DNA of 64,000 nt from the NCBI GenBank assembly GCA_028279215.1, contig JANQOF010000055.1, forward strand, positions 97,123 to 161,122, in the 5' to 3' direction. The stretch comes from Pirellulales bacterium (lineage in GTDB: Bacteria; Planctomycetota; Planctomycetia; Pirellulales; Lacipirellulaceae). A model generated the notes under the pieces. That model had not been told where the DNA came from and made no database searches. It saw nothing but the letters and a program-made list of their open reading frames with translations. Positions 8,608 to 19,089 of this stretch are shown one piece after another. Both the position numbers and the translations under genes were made by a program. Each line of letters opens with the position of its first letter. Within the stretch, counting starts at the first letter, position 1.

Positions 8608-10548
8608 ATGGCACTACAAGGATTTGAAGACCTGACGCTCTCCTTTACCGCGATGAGCGTCTTGGAGGCGGCCCAGCAAGCTGGGCGGCTGCACTTGGCT
8701 GGTAGTGTTGACGACTTGGTTGCACTGGCTACGCCCGACGCATCGCTCGGTTTAGGCGAAGTGGGGCCCGACGGGCGATTCATGGTGGGCTACGACGTCG
8801 AGGGGCGCGGGTTCGTACCGGAAGTAAACGTATGCCAGACGAAAAACGGCGTGGCGGCCAACTACGTCGATGCGTACATGCGTCGCCGCGACCCGGATTG
8901 CATGGTGGTCGGCGATCACACGCACACCGACAAGCCGACGTTCGAGAATCGATTCGGCAAGCCGTTTACCGACTTACGAACCGAGACCATTGAATGGCTG
9001 CGGACGCAACCCATCGCTGCATTCTTCTTCCGCACCGGCTTGCCCGATAATCCGCTCGACGCAGTGGCCATCGCCCCGGCCAATGCAGGGTTCTTCGCGT
9101 TGGGGTTGGCCATGCTGCAAGGCATTGTGCCACTCGACGAAATCCGAGCCGCCGGCGGCAAGTACCATCATGGTGCGGTGTTGTACGTGGCTCCCCCGTT
9201 CCGCCATACGCACTTCGACGGCAAGCAGGTGGTGGTGCACAATCGCCGATTCGAAGAGGAGGCGAATCTACACGAGTTGTTCTCGTATAACCTGTACCCG
9301 GGCCCCTCGGCGAAGAAAGGGGTTTACGGAATGCTCCTGACGTTGGGCGAGCGTGACGCCGAACCATGGACGACCGCTCACTGCTCGACCGTCGAGGTGA
9401 CGACACCCTACGAGAACACCACGACAATCATGCACGAGGGAGCCTCTGGCGGCGGCAAGAGCGAGATGCTCGAGCAGATGCACCGCGAAGCCGACGGTTC
9501 GTTGCGACTGGGCACGAACACGCTAAACGGCGACGTGCGAAAGCTCACGCTGGCCCGCGGCTGCGATCTCAATCCGGTTACCGACGACATGGCGCTGTGT
9601 CACTCCGATTTGAAGAGCGGCGAGGATACTGAGGGCAAGCTAACACTGACCGATGCGGAGTCGGCGTGGTTTATTCGTGTGAACCACATACAACACTACG
9701 GCGTCGATCCCCACTTGGAAAAGACCACCATCGAACCTCCCGGGCCGCTGTTGTTCCTGAACATCGACGCGCATCCGGGCGCAACGGCGCTAATTTGGGA
9801 ACACACGATGGACGAGCCGGACAAACCATGCCCGAACCCGCGCGTGGTGATGCCGCGTAAGTACGTGCCCGGCATTGTTAATAAGCCGGTAACGGTCGAC
9901 ATTCGCAGTTTCGGCGTACGTTGCCCGCCGTGCACGGTCGACCATCCTACCTACGGGATTATCGGCTTGTTCCATGTGTTGTCGCCGTCGCTCGCCTGGC
10001 TATGGCGGCTGGTTGCGCCGCGTGGGCATGGCAACCCATCGATCGTCGACCAAGCCGGCATGCAGTCAGAAGGCGTGGGTTCGTTCTGGCCGTTCGCAAC
10101 CGGGCGAAAGGTCGACCAGGCCAACATCTTGCTCGACCAAATCATGGAAACTGACAAGACGATGTTTGTGCTGATTCCCAATCAGCACATTGGCTGCTGG
10201 CAGGTGGGATTCGCCCCGCAATGGATAGCCCGCGAGTACCTCGCGCGGCGCGGCGCGGCGCCATTTCGCAAAGATACCCTCAAGCCTTCGCGTTGCCCGC
10301 TGCTCGGCATGAACAAGCACACGCTTCAGGTTGAAGGGCAAACAATTGGTTCGTGGTTCTTTGACGTATCGCATCAACCAGAGGTTGGCGAGGAAGCGTA
10401 CGACAAAGGAGCCAAGATGTTGACCGACTTCTTCCACGGCCAACTCAAGCAGTTCCTGCACGACGACCTGCGCCCGCTCGGCAAGGACATCATTCAAGCC
10501 TGCTTGGACGGGGCGAGCTTGGAGGATTACGAATCGTTCAAGGCGTGA
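8608..10548 (+). CDS. DUF4914-like P-loop protein (PEP carboxykinase-like)
   Basis: 646 residues, no signal peptide, probably cytoplasmic. About residue 275-285 there is a glycine-rich phosphate-binding loop (EGASGGGKSEML). Around it are blocks such as HYGVDPHLEKTTIEPPGPLLFLNIDAHPGATALIWEHT and RVVMPRKYVPG. The size, the loop GASGGGKSE and this arrangement fit the DUF4914 family, whose ATP-binding core I take to be related to PEP carboxykinase/HPr kinase; that link is from memory and is not proven by the sequence. Substrate unknown. The start ATG follows GGGTATAACTG, with no strong ribosome site. Its TGA (10546-10548) directly abuts the stop of the convergent AlkD-like gene. Confidence 0.65.
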   Translation: MALQGFEDLTLSFTAMSVLEAAQQAGRLHLAGSVDDLVALATPDASLGLGEVGPDGRFMVGYDVEGRGFVPEVNVCQTKNGVAANYVDAYMRRRDPDCMVVGDHTHTDKPTFENRFGKPFTDLRTETIEWLRTQPIAAFFFRTGLPDNPLDAVAIAPANAGFFALGLAMLQGIVPLDEIRAAGGKYHHGAVLYVAPPFRHTHFDGKQVVVHNRRFEEEANLHELFSYNLYPGPSAKKGVYGMLLTLGERDAEPWTTAHCSTVEVTTPYENTTTIMHEGASGGGKSEMLEQMHREADGSLRLGTNTLNGDVRKLTLARGCDLNPVTDDMALCHSDLKSGEDTEGKLTLTDAESAWFIRVNHIQHYGVDPHLEKTTIEPPGPLLFLNIDAHPGATALIWEHTMDEPDKPCPNPRVVMPRKYVPGIVNKPVTVDIRSFGVRCPPCTVDHPTYGIIGLFHVLSPSLAWLWRLVAPRGHGNPSIVDQAGMQSEGVGSFWPFATGRKVDQANILLDQIMETDKTMFVLIPNQHIGCWQVGFAPQWIAREYLARRGAAPFRKDTLKPSRCPLLGMNKHTLQVEGQTIGSWFFDVSHQPEVGEEAYDKGAKMLTDFFHGQLKQFLHDDLRPLGKDIIQACLDGASLEDYESFKA

Positions 10549-11259
10549 TTAACACTTCGCGCTTTTGCGCTTCTTGCCAACACGTCCCATCGATTCGACC
10601 TTGGCGATGTAGTCGGTCGCTAGTGGCACTTTGCAATTGGTCTCGCCCATGTCGACCTCCACCACACCGATTTTCTTGGCGGCAGATTTCGCTTGTCGGA
10701 GCAAAGGCTTAACGAAGGATCCAACAGAGATCACGAAGTTGTTCATCGCGTATCGGACACGGTTCGAAGCGGAGTCGATATGATCGACAACGTGATTTAG
10801 TAGCCCCTTTATTTCGTCGAGATCAAGCTCATCGTCTGGAAAGATGCTTAGCAGATTAGAGTAGGTCGTCCAACCCGCCGATGCCACAAGCGTTTTCTTC
10901 GACTTTATCCACTTGAGAGCCAAGTCGCGGCCATGGCGACTCTCGGCCGCGACCCCGGCGACCGCATAATCCGATAGCATGTACCAGGTTGCCCCTTTGA
11001 CCCACGCATTGAGTTGCCGTTTGGTCATTTGGTGTCCATCGGCCACCATGCCGGCCAGATACATCGCATCGGAGTTGCCCGTGTCGTATAGGTCGAGGGC
11101 CAGCTGCTGATTACCTTTAATCTTCTTAGCAATCGTTTTGAGGTCGGCGACCTTGACGCCGAACATTTCCTCCGGCGCGCCGTGGCGCGAGTAGATTTTG
11201 CGAGATTGGGCCGAGCCCTTCTTCTTAAGGGCAGCGAGAACCTGGTTTACTGTTTCCAT
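10549..11259 (-). CDS. AlkD-like DNA alkylation repair protein
   Basis: 236 residues, all helical in appearance, with the pattern of the AlkD/HEAT-like family: GVKVADLKTIAKKIK, the DSAMYLAG-like block SDAMYLAGMVAD, the WVKGATWYMLSDYAVAGVA segment and ASAGWTTYSNLL. Family members remove bulky or cationic alkylated bases without base flipping. The C-terminus is basic (VGKKRKSAKC) and the N-terminus carries AALKKKGSAQSRKIYSRHG, also typical. The family marks SD-x-W and WA-tend to vary; here SDYAV and SAGW occupy those places. It stands alone; its stop touches that of the DUF4914 gene and its start faces a 223-base gap. Confidence 0.75.
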   Translation of the reverse strand: METVNQVLAALKKKGSAQSRKIYSRHGAPEEMFGVKVADLKTIAKKIKGNQQLALDLYDTGNSDAMYLAGMVADGHQMTKRQLNAWVKGATWYMLSDYAVAGVAAESRHGRDLALKWIKSKKTLVASAGWTTYSNLLSIFPDDELDLDEIKGLLNHVVDHIDSASNRVRYAMNNFVISVGSFVKPLLRQAKSAAKKIGVVEVDMGETNCKVPLATDYIAKVESMGRVGKKRKSAKC

Positions 11260-11482
11260 TTTGATACTCCGTACCTAAGGTGCCGATCACAACTGGCTGC
11301 GTATACTGGGGTAATTCTACCAAGCTCGACTGGCCATGTTCCAATTCACGGAAGACCACGATTGGATTGAAGTGTTTACTCCTCGCGCTAGCATTCTCCG
11401 ATTCCACAAAGTAGTCGACAACTGAGGGCTTGGGCCCTACCATAAGTGCATTACTCTTGCTTATCACTCGGGGGATTGTGCT

Positions 11483-14404
11483 ATGAAAACTAGCTGTTTG
11501 CCTTGGAAAATGTGCCAAGTTATCCATCTAGCGGCGATGGCATCGTTTGCCTGCTACCTGTTGCTCGTCCAGACAAGCTGGGCGGAACCCATAGTGGGCA
11601 TCACTTTCGAGTTACCCCCGTTGGATGCTGAGCCAGAGGACGACGAAGGCAGTCCTGACGACGACCGCCTATACATGGAAATCGTTCGCCAAGCCGTGTT
11701 GCTTGCCGCTCGCGAGTCGTTTGCTGCGGCGACACGCGACGAAGCCTTGCGCGAATCGCTTCCTGATTCGACACTAAGCTTGCTGGTGGCTAGCTACTAC
11801 GCGCACATCGACTACGAACTGAAAGATGGCGACGAAGTGATTGCCAGCGGCTCGATTCCCTACTCTTACCATGCCAATCGCTCTGGTTACGAAATGGCCG
11901 TTCAGTCTGCCGAGGAGAAATCTCGCATCGAGTTTGTCGAGGCCCTCAAGCAGACGGGGCTTGAGCCGATCGTCGCCAAGCCACAAAACAACGAGCCGAT
12001 CGACGGCGAGATCGAAGACTTGCTCACCCGCATGGACGCCGAGTCGCAACTTGCCGCCATCATGAGGATACACCAGGCGATCCGTGAACAAGGCGAATCG
12101 CCTTCTCAACTGACGGCGCTGGCGCGCGGCTACGCTAACCTCTCTCAGCTCACGGTCTTCTTACATTCACCGATGCGACGCGTGTTTGGCGCCCGAGCCT
12201 TGCTTTACGCGACTCGGTTGATCCACCTTGAGCCCGACTCGCCCGAAGGACTTTGGGCGCGTGCTTACGCATTTACCATGCTAGGCCTCTCCAAGGCTTC
12301 CGAACGCGACTTGAACGCCGCCGAATCTCTCGAATCTGAACTTCCCGAACCGCCGTGGGTGCCGATCGCCAAGCTCAGCAATTTCTATGACTATGACGGT
12401 TTGTTGGAAGTCGCAAAAGCAGCCGACGAGTGGCAAGAGCTCGGAGCTCTGTTATGGTACCGGTCGGTAGAATTCACTGGCTCAGAAGCTCTCAACCTCG
12501 CAACGGGTCGCCGCGCCCTCAGCCTAGCGCCGAGGTGCATTCGAGTGCTTCACGGAATGGACCATGTGGCGGGTGTGTCGTATCGGCATCGAACAACTAG
12601 TATGTCGATCCCCATGTATGCAGAAAGTTTGAGTCGGTCACTCCCAGAGTTTGGAGAACTATTGCCAAAGGAACATCATTCCGGCCCAGCGAGCCCCGAT
12701 CCCAAGCTTGTTGCGGCGCTTGCCAGCCGCATTGTCGAGAATTCACAGGATTCTCCGACCGAGCCTTCACTCGAAGTTCTAGGAAGGCTAATTGAAGAAA
12801 CCAATTTTCTCCACCTGCAACAGCGTGTCACGTTCATGAGAGATTCCTTGTCGGTCGACACCGAGGATTTTCTGGACGAATACCTGCCGGTCTATGTTTC
12901 GCACCCCATGGGGCCTCTCTTGAATGCCTGCCGGCTTAGGGCGCGTCACAATCCTGCCGCCTACCAAGAGTTGCTTGGTGACCTCGAACTTGATGCGTGC
13001 GATTATCTCTCAACTACACACCGTCTAGTGCGTCGTGTGCCGCCCAATACGAAGTTGAAGAATTCAACCGCGAAAGAGCTAAAAGACCGCTCCTGGCAGC
13101 TAATGTCGCTTGAGGAAATCGGTCGTAGCTACAAACTCCGCCGTATGTCACCCGAGTGGCAAGCGAAAGTTGGGGGCTGGATGGCAGGTTTTCAACCGCA
13201 CGCGCCACAAAGGTTTGTCGCCCTAATCAAGCACAAGTGGGAACAGTTCCAGCACTCGGTCAACGACGAGTTCCTCGAACGCTACGGAGATCACCCCGCC
13301 ATTGCCCTACAGCTTGGCAAGCGATACGACGCAATCGGCGAGTGGGATAAGGCCGAAGAGTTTTATCGTGTCGCAGCAGATGCGGCGCCGGAGTGGGACT
13401 CATACTACTTCTTGGTGTTGTTGTACTTCAAGCAGGACAGACAGGACGAGGGCATTGAAGTGGCCGAAGAGTTTCTCAACCACGAGGACTACGGCTTGGA
13501 TCACGCGAAAATGAATTCGTATATCGCCTACACGCTGATGGATCAGCAGAAGTATGACGACGCATTGCCTTGGGCCGAGCGCACTGCTTCGTCGTACTCC
13601 GGTTGGGGCCTCGAATGTCTGGCGGAGTGCTATGAACGCATGGGACGCGTGCAGGAAAGTGCACAGTTGCAGCAGGCAATTCACGATCGATACGATCAAC
13701 CCGAGCAGTATTATCGATACGCGGCGAGAACTCAAAACATCGATCCGCAAGAGGCCTATGAAGAATTGCTAGCTCGACTCTTGGAGGTCCATCCGGAGGA
13801 TCATGCCGAAGTCCGAGAGGCAGCCGCCAGGCACCTTGGTGTCTTGGGCGACTGGGCGGGTGCGAGTCACGCTTACGAAGAAATGTCTGACGCGGATGCC
13901 GACCCGTATCGCTGCCTGATGGCCGGCGTACTCGCAGGATTGGCCGGCGATCAACAGCGTAGAGACGAACTGATCCGAAAGGCGGCCGAGGACCTCGAAC
14001 CTAGCGAGGAGGGAGACTACGCCAAGACGCCGATCCAAACCGCGCAGGCGATTGTCGCTATTCGAGAGTCTGGTACGGTCGACGAACAAGCTCTAGCCAA
14101 CATTGCCGACGACGTGTGGCACTACGCTCACCCTAACGTGCATTTCTTTGTGGGCGGCTACCTTGATTCAGAAGAGCGACGTAGCGAGGCCGTCGAATTC
14201 TACAAACGGGTGGCTACCTCACCGTATCGAATCAAGACGACATTGCTGTTCGCCACCCAGCGACTCCGGGAACTCGACGAAGATGCAACGGATATGCACT
14301 ATCGGTACAACGGTTTCGTCGCTCCGGCCGTAGCGGCGATCAAGGAGCTTGAGCGAAGAAAACAAGCAGAGGCGGACGAGGAACAAGTAGAGCAGCAACC
14401 GTAG
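11483..14404 (+). CDS. Large secreted TPR-repeat protein
   Basis: 973 residues with an N-terminal signal peptide or membrane anchor (hydrophobic at about 14-33, ending SWAEP). After an acidic linker (PEDDEGSPDDDR) the protein is built from many helix pairs of tetratricopeptide type; clear ones include ALARGYANLSQLTVF, DKAEEFYRVAADAAPEWDSYY, ALPWAERTASSYSGWGLECL and AVEFYKRVATSPYRIKTTL. No catalytic motif is visible. Such proteins usually hold partners together in the periplasm, but no partner is indicated. The end is Gln/Glu-rich. The ATG follows GGGGGATTGTGCT, and the short signal peptide supports the start. It converges with dinG, 26 bases away. Confidence 0.75.
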   Translation: MKTSCLPWKMCQVIHLAAMASFACYLLLVQTSWAEPIVGITFELPPLDAEPEDDEGSPDDDRLYMEIVRQAVLLAARESFAAATRDEALRESLPDSTLSLLVASYYAHIDYELKDGDEVIASGSIPYSYHANRSGYEMAVQSAEEKSRIEFVEALKQTGLEPIVAKPQNNEPIDGEIEDLLTRMDAESQLAAIMRIHQAIREQGESPSQLTALARGYANLSQLTVFLHSPMRRVFGARALLYATRLIHLEPDSPEGLWARAYAFTMLGLSKASERDLNAAESLESELPEPPWVPIAKLSNFYDYDGLLEVAKAADEWQELGALLWYRSVEFTGSEALNLATGRRALSLAPRCIRVLHGMDHVAGVSYRHRTTSMSIPMYAESLSRSLPEFGELLPKEHHSGPASPDPKLVAALASRIVENSQDSPTEPSLEVLGRLIEETNFLHLQQRVTFMRDSLSVDTEDFLDEYLPVYVSHPMGPLLNACRLRARHNPAAYQELLGDLELDACDYLSTTHRLVRRVPPNTKLKNSTAKELKDRSWQLMSLEEIGRSYKLRRMSPEWQAKVGGWMAGFQPHAPQRFVALIKHKWEQFQHSVNDEFLERYGDHPAIALQLGKRYDAIGEWDKAEEFYRVAADAAPEWDSYYFLVLLYFKQDRQDEGIEVAEEFLNHEDYGLDHAKMNSYIAYTLMDQQKYDDALPWAERTASSYSGWGLECLAECYERMGRVQESAQLQQAIHDRYDQPEQYYRYAARTQNIDPQEAYEELLARLLEVHPEDHAEVREAAARHLGVLGDWAGASHAYEEMSDADADPYRCLMAGVLAGLAGDQQRRDELIRKAAEDLEPSEEGDYAKTPIQTAQAIVAIRESGTVDEQALANIADDVWHYAHPNVHFFVGGYLDSEERRSEAVEFYKRVATSPYRIKTTLLFATQRLRELDEDATDMHYRYNGFVAPAVAAIKELERRKQAEADEEQVEQQP

Positions 14405-14430
14405 CGAAGTAGGTCAGAAAAGAGCGCGCT

Positions 14431-16422
14431 CTAGTTCTCAACAATCTCGCAATCCGGCAAGCTCTCGACAAACAACCGCCCGTAGCTCTTGGTTGCCAAG
14501 CGCGGGTCGAGGCAAACCACTTTGCCCGAGTCGGTCTTCGTGCGAATCAGCCGACCGAACCCTTGCTTGAACTTGAGGATCGCTTCGGGCAACTGATAGT
14601 CGCGAAATGGGTTGCCGCCGGCCTCGCGAATCGCGTCGAGCCGGGCTTCCAGCAGCGGACGGTCAGGCACAGCAAATGGAAGCTTTGCGATAATCACGAG
14701 TTGCAGCGCGTCACCTGGAACGTCGACGCCCTGCCAGAAGCTATCGGTGCCGAGCAGCACGCTCCGCGGGTTTTGCTTGAACATCTCCACCAACTGCGAC
14801 CGCGGTGTACCGTCGGCCTGCGACAGCAAACGCAGGTTCTGCGCGGCAAGCCACTTGGCCATGCCCGCGCCAGCTTTGCGCATCGCGTCGTAGCTGGTAA
14901 AGAGCACGAACGCACGGCCATCGAACTCCTCAATGTAGCGCTTCATGACTTCGAGCGATTGCCGTTCGAACACTTCGCGGTCGCTCGATGGATCGGGCAT
15001 GTCGGGCAACGTAACCAGCGTAGCCTGCGAGGCGTAGTCGAATGGGCTGCCAAGGCGCACTGCCTCGCATTGAGTCAGACCGACCCGGGATTGGAAGAAC
15101 TCGAATCCTGCACGGTCGTCACCTGCAGCGAGCGTCGCGCTGGTCATCACCACGGTATGCACTTGGTCGAACAACTGCTCGCGCAGTGCGCTGCCTACCT
15201 CCAGCGGAGCCGCGACCAGCGACATTCGCGGGCGCCCGCGTGAGCCTTCGTAGCGATCGAGCCAGTAGACGGTGGCTGGCGCGGCTTGCGTGCGCCAGGC
15301 CTCGATCTCACCCGCAAGCGAAAGCAAACGGTCGTGCGCCGAGGTAAAGTCGTGCCGGTCCGACTCCTCCTCCAATCGATTGCCGGCACTCTTCACTTGG
15401 CGGGCAAGTTTCTGCAGTTCCTCAGCCAGACCGCCCGACGAAAGGCCCGGTGTGGTGACGCGGCCGTTCTTCGGTCCTTCGCTGGTAGACCAAAACCACA
15501 GGTCCCCAAAGAACTCGTCGGCGTGCAGCCGGCACCGTTCAACTTGTTGAGCGATTTGCTTGAAGCCGTGGTGCAGCAACAGGCCCTTCTGCGTGCGATC
15601 GTTGTACAACTTCGCCAGTACGTACTCTACCTGGCCGTTCGTGACTCGAATGCCCAAGTGGTCGCCCGCCACCGACTCGACCGTGTGGGCTTCGTCGAGC
15701 ACTAAAATGTCGTAGTCCGGCAAGATACTCACGCCGCTGCGTCGAAGTGCAAGGTCGCTAAACAGGAGCGCATGGTTCACGACCAGCACCTGGGCGTTCT
15801 GCACGCGTCGGCGAGCTTGGTAGTAAAAGCACTTTTTGTACGTGGCACACCGGCGGCCCATGCAATTGCCACTGTCGCTGGCTACTTCCTGCCACACACT
15901 GCCAAGCGGTTTGCTGGAAAGGTCGGCAAGTGATCCGTCGTGCGTCTCGCCCGCCCAACGATCCACGTCGCGTAGCTGGGCGAACTCTTCGTCCTTCGTG
16001 AACAGGCTATTGGCGCGCTTCATCGCGGTGCCGAGCCGCCGGAGGCTCAAATAGTTGGCACGGCCCTTCACCAGCACCGAAGAGAAGTCGCGCGGGATCA
16101 CACTGTTCAAGAGCGGCAGATCCTTAACGATGAGTTGCTCTTGCAGACTAATTGTGTGCGTCGAGATTACCACTCGCTTGGCAGGAGCGTCGCCCTTTGC
16201 GTCGGACGGCGGCGGCTCAGTGGCGGCGAGAATCGCGGGCGTAAGGTAGGCGAAGCTCTTACCAACGCCGGTGCCCGCTTCGACAACCAGATGCGAGCGT
16301 GTGTCAATGGCCCGCCTAACTGCCTCAGCCATCTGCAGTTGTTGGGGTCGATCTTCGTAGCTTTGCAACCGCCGTGCAATGCGACCCTCTGGCCCCAAAA
16401 TCTCTGCCGTGGTGAGTTCCAT
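14431..16422 (-). CDS. dinG: DinG/XPD-like ATP-dependent DNA helicase
   Basis: 663 residues. A superfamily 2 helicase of the DinG/XPD group, acting on DNA with 5'-3' polarity in repair and in resolving unusual DNA structures. Motifs in order: [12 protein letters not shown] (Q-like), Walker [10 protein letters not shown] at 48-56, an iron-sulfur type cysteine set in [16 protein letters not shown], the following [17 protein letters not shown] box in [12 protein letters not shown], motif III-like [36 protein letters not shown] and motif [11 protein letters not shown]. The cysteines are spaced as in iron-sulfur DinG proteins. There is no exonuclease domain. It is the last gene of the leftward run that includes thiS and thiG; 86 bases separate it from thiG. 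Confidence 0.92.
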   Translation of the reverse strand: MELTTAEILGPEGRIARRLQSYEDRPQQLQMAEAVRRAIDTRSHLVVEAGTGVGKSFAYLTPAILAATEPPPSDAKGDAPAKRVVISTHTISLQEQLIVKDLPLLNSVIPRDFSSVLVKGRANYLSLRRLGTAMKRANSLFTKDEEFAQLRDVDRWAGETHDGSLADLSSKPLGSVWQEVASDSGNCMGRRCATYKKCFYYQARRRVQNAQVLVVNHALLFSDLALRRSGVSILPDYDILVLDEAHTVESVAGDHLGIRVTNGQVEYVLAKLYNDRTQKGLLLHHGFKQIAQQVERCRLHADEFFGDLWFWSTSEGPKNGRVTTPGLSSGGLAEELQKLARQVKSAGNRLEEESDRHDFTSAHDRLLSLAGEIEAWRTQAAPATVYWLDRYEGSRGRPRMSLVAAPLEVGSALREQLFDQVHTVVMTSATLAAGDDRAGFEFFQSRVGLTQCEAVRLGSPFDYASQATLVTLPDMPDPSSDREVFERQSLEVMKRYIEEFDGRAFVLFTSYDAMRKAGAGMAKWLAAQNLRLLSQADGTPRSQLVEMFKQNPRSVLLGTDSFWQGVDVPGDALQLVIIAKLPFAVPDRPLLEARLDAIREAGGNPFRDYQLPEAILKFKQGFGRLIRTKTDSGKVVCLDPRLATKSYGRLFVESLPDCEIVEN

Positions 16423-16508
16423 GGCGTCCTTACCAAAGCAGTCGTTGTAACGCCGGGTCGCATATGCAGGCGCTTGCGGGCTGCATTCGCCGAGACGCGT
16501 TGGATCAA

Positions 16509-17423
16509 CTACCGCGGCTTTAAGCTAATCACGCCTTCTTCCGGACTGCTGGCCGTAGCATACAGTCGCTTCGGAATGCGGCCTGAGAGGTAGCTCAGAC
16601 GGCCGGCTACACAAGCATGCCGCATAGCATCGGCCATCGACAACGGATCATTGGCGTGAGCAATCGCGGTATTCAACAGCACTCCATCGACGCCAAGCTC
16701 CATGGCTGCCGCCACGTCGCTGGCCGCGCCTACGCCGGCGTCGACGATCACCGGGTAATCGGGGTCGCCTTCTTTCAAGTACTCCAAACAAATGCGAATG
16801 TTGTTGGGATTCAGAATGCCCTGCCCCGACCCAATGGGGCTGCCGGCCGGCATCACGCTTGCCGCCCCCGCGTTCTTTAGCCGTCGCGCCACCACGGGAT
16901 CGTCACTCGTGTAGCAGAGCACTTCAAATCCCTCAGCCACCAGTTGTTCGGTCGCCCTTACCGTCTCCACGGGGTCGGGCAGCAAGGTGCGGGTGTCGGC
17001 CAACACTTCGAGCTTCACCCAACTGGCTCCAGGGTTTTCCAAACCGATCAGAATCTCGCGACCTAACCGCGCCACGCGAATTGCATCGTCGGCATTGAAG
17101 CAACCCGCGGTGTTGGGCAACAGCGTGTAGCGGCTGGTGTCGATCGCGTCGAGCAGGTTTCGGCCCTCGGAGTCGATCAGTCGCTCGCGACGCACGGCGA
17201 CGGTGATGCAATCGGTGCCCGACCGCTCCAGCGATTCGGCCATAAGTTCGTACGTGGCGTACTTGCCCGTACCCACGATCAGCCGGCTGCCAAGCGAATG
17301 CGAGCCGATCCGTAGCGGCTCGTCGACCAGAGTGTCGATCGTTGTGCTCAATTTTGTCTGGGGGGTTGAAACTGTGTGCCTATGTTGATGATACGAGCAG
17401 AGTGGAGCAACGCTATCCACCAC
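16509..17423 (-). CDS. thiG: Thiazole synthase
   Basis: ThiG forms the thiazole phosphate of thiamine from deoxyxylulose phosphate, dehydroglycine and the ThiS thiocarboxylate. Seen here: [22 protein letters not shown], the VAVRRE block, [23 protein letters not shown] with the Lys that forms the imine, [15 protein letters not shown], the phosphate loops [10 protein letters not shown] and VDAGVG, and [14 protein letters not shown]. The frame from a GTG at 17423 gives 304 residues and overlaps the end of thiS by 11 bases, which points to coupled translation. A TTG near 17352 would give a more usual length, so the first 20-25 residues are uncertain. Only thiS is adjacent among thiamine genes. 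Confidence 0.93.
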   Translation of the reverse strand: MVDSVAPLCSYHQHRHTVSTPQTKLSTTIDTLVDEPLRIGSHSLGSRLIVGTGKYATYELMAESLERSGTDCITVAVRRERLIDSEGRNLLDAIDTSRYTLLPNTAGCFNADDAIRVARLGREILIGLENPGASWVKLEVLADTRTLLPDPVETVRATEQLVAEGFEVLCYTSDDPVVARRLKNAGAASVMPAGSPIGSGQGILNPNNIRICLEYLKEGDPDYPVIVDAGVGAASDVAAAMELGVDGVLLNTAIAHANDPLSMADAMRHACVAGRLSYLSGRIPKRLYATASSPEEGVISLKPR

Positions 17424-17613
17424 CTACCAACGTGACGATTTCTAGTCGATCGCCGTCGGCAAGCTTTTGCGACGAATGCTTGGCTCGCGGCACTAACTGC
17501 TGGTTGATCTCGACGGCCACGTGTTTGGCGATGACTCCAAGGTCGGCCAGCAGATCGGCAACATTCTGATCGGGCGGAACGTCGCGGGACTCGCCGTTCA
17601 CATATACGTCCAT
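17413..17613 (-). CDS. thiS: Sulfur carrier protein ThiS
   Basis: 66 residues, a beta-grasp ubiquitin-like carrier that is adenylated and thiocarboxylated at its C-terminus and gives its sulfur to ThiG. The sequence starts [20 protein letters not shown], has the [12 protein letters not shown] block and ends in VTLVGGG; the terminal Gly-Gly is needed for activation. It overlaps thiG, as in many thiamine operons. Upstream, 22 bases away, is the gene 17636-18172, so thiS may be read from a promoter further up. I saw no convincing TPP riboswitch core upstream. Confidence 0.93.
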   Translation of the reverse strand: MDVYVNGESRDVPPDQNVADLLADLGVIAKHVAVEINQQLVPRAKHSSQKLADGDRLEIVTLVGGG

Positions 17614-17635
17614 AGTCGGTTGTCCGTCGATGGAC

Positions 17636-18172
17636 TTAGTCGCGTATCACGGCACTGCGGAACTGCTTGAGGTCGAGCGCTTGGAATGTACCATCCTGCG
17701 GTTTTCCTGCTGCTTGCATCGACGAGTTCCAAGGCATAATGTAAGCGCCCACTTGGCCACTGGTCGTATCGGCAATGTACACGACGCTCTGAGCTGGTTG
17801 GAAGCCGGCCCGCGCTCGCGGCATATTGACCAAACCGGTCACCATCAGGTACTTCGCGTTGCGTCCAGAACCGGTAAAGTCGCGCGAAATGTTGTAAGTA
17901 AACCGTGCGTTGAACTTGCCGGTCCTGGGATTGATGACCGCGCCGACCAGATCGCCGGTGAGGTAGTCAAGAAAGTACAAACCCTCCACTTCGTTGTCGA
18001 CCAAACCGGTGGCGATGGAGAAGTTCTCGTACCCGTCGGTGGCGGTAGCATGCAGTGGAACGTTGGGCCAAAGGCCTTTCATGTTCAGTCCCACAACCAA
18101 TCCGATCGCCAAGCCCAACGCAAGAAAAGTCGACCGGCCGCTGGCAAGCCGACCTAGTTCGAGTGCCTTCAT
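17636..18172 (-). CDS. Conserved hypothetical protein with N-terminal membrane anchor
   Basis: 178 residues. One hydrophobic segment (about 16-30, FLALGLAIGLVVGL) near the N-terminus suggests a membrane anchor with the rest outside. The soluble part has the repeated strand pattern ENFSIATGLVDNEVEGLYFLD, NARFTYNISRDF, KYLMVTGLVNM and QSVVYIADTTSGQVGAYIM, which could be a beta-sheet domain with an internal duplication. I have seen this type in planctomycetes but know no function. It reads in the same direction as thiS and ends 22 bases before it; a 135-base gap separates it from the protease gene upstream. Confidence 0.65.
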   Translation of the reverse strand: MKALELGRLASGRSTFLALGLAIGLVVGLNMKGLWPNVPLHATATDGYENFSIATGLVDNEVEGLYFLDYLTGDLVGAVINPRTGKFNARFTYNISRDFTGSGRNAKYLMVTGLVNMPRARAGFQPAQSVVYIADTTSGQVGAYIMPWNSSMQAAGKPQDGTFQALDLKQFRSAVIRD

Positions 18173-18307
18173 GTCCTTCGTGCTCCTTTGGCAACCATTG
18201 GTGCACCGCCCCGCGCGGCCCCCCTCAGATGCTACTAATCGTACCGCAGCCGCAGTTTATTCGCTACCGCTGTGTTCTTGCCACCATGCCCTCGTCTGGA
18301 AGAGCCT

Positions 18308-19012
18308 CTAATCTCGGCTGCCACCAAACCGCAGAATGAGGTAGAGCAGCGTCAGCACGGCTTGGAGCGTCGCCGCGACGTAGGTCCAAGCAGCAGAATT
18401 GAGGACCTTATTTACGTACCGCATCTCCTGCGGGTTACAAATGCGGTGCTCCACCAACTGCCGCTTCGCGCGGTTGCTGGCGTCGAATTCCACTGGCAGA
18501 TTGATCAACTGGAACACCACCGCACCCGAAAACAGCACGATGCCGGCGGTACATAAAAAGCCACCGAGCGGTGAAGCCGAACCCTGGGCAAGCAATAAGC
18601 CCACGAATAGCATGACCATGCCGAAGCCGCTACCAAACTGAGCGGCTGGGACGGCCAGGTTGCGCAACATCAAAGGCGGATAATGAGTCGCATGCTGCAT
18701 TGCGTGGCCGGCTTCGTGCGCGGCGATGCCCACAGCTGCCACGCTTGGTTGGTTGTAGACACCTTCGCTTAGTCGCAGCACTTTGTGAGTTGGGTCGTAG
18801 TGATCGGTCATCTGCCCGCGCACCGGTTCAATCGGAACGTCGTGTAACCCGGCCGAGTCCAAAAGGAGCCGCGCAGCGGCGCGCCCCGAAAGCTGTGCGC
18901 GAATTCGCGACGCCTCGGCATAGCTACTCCGCACGCGGCTCTGTGCCCAAATGGCCAACAGCAACGCGGGGGCAAGTATCAGGAAGTAAAGTGGGTCGAA
19001 AGGAAAGAACAT
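18308..19012 (-). CDS. YugP-type neutral zinc metallopeptidase
   Basis: 234 residues. Membrane protein with a hydrophobic N-terminal segment (FPFDPLYFLILAPALLLAIW), a zinc site HEAGHAMQHA in the middle (HExxH), and two or three hydrophobic segments after it (FGMVMLFVGLLLA, FLCTAGIVLFSGAVVFQL). The order, including DHYDPTHKVLRLSEGVYNQPSVAAVGIAAHEAGHA, is that of the YugP/Zn_peptidase_2 family. Substrate unknown. The conserved ASNRAKRQL block after the last helices is present. The C-terminal helix TYVAATLQAVLTLLYLIL is also typical. It is in a leftward run with the genes at 17636 and 19090. Confidence 0.9.
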   Translation of the reverse strand: MFFPFDPLYFLILAPALLLAIWAQSRVRSSYAEASRIRAQLSGRAAARLLLDSAGLHDVPIEPVRGQMTDHYDPTHKVLRLSEGVYNQPSVAAVGIAAHEAGHAMQHATHYPPLMLRNLAVPAAQFGSGFGMVMLFVGLLLAQGSASPLGGFLCTAGIVLFSGAVVFQLINLPVEFDASNRAKRQLVEHRICNPQEMRYVNKVLNSAAWTYVAATLQAVLTLLYLILRFGGSRD

Positions 19013-19089
19013 CCAACATCAAATGCAAGGGAAAACGGCGAACCGCACCGCTCACGTGGCGATGCACCCATTCATTGCAATATACGTAG

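Noticed and set aside
14415..14435. AGAGCGCGCTCT palindrome between the TPR gene and dinG, similar to the MITE ends
   Set aside because: Only 12 bases; it may be a simple terminator hairpin or chance, and the rest of the element is absent.
17614..17635. TPP riboswitch before thiS
   Set aside because: Only 22 bases separate thiS from the gene upstream, and no conserved core sequence was seen.
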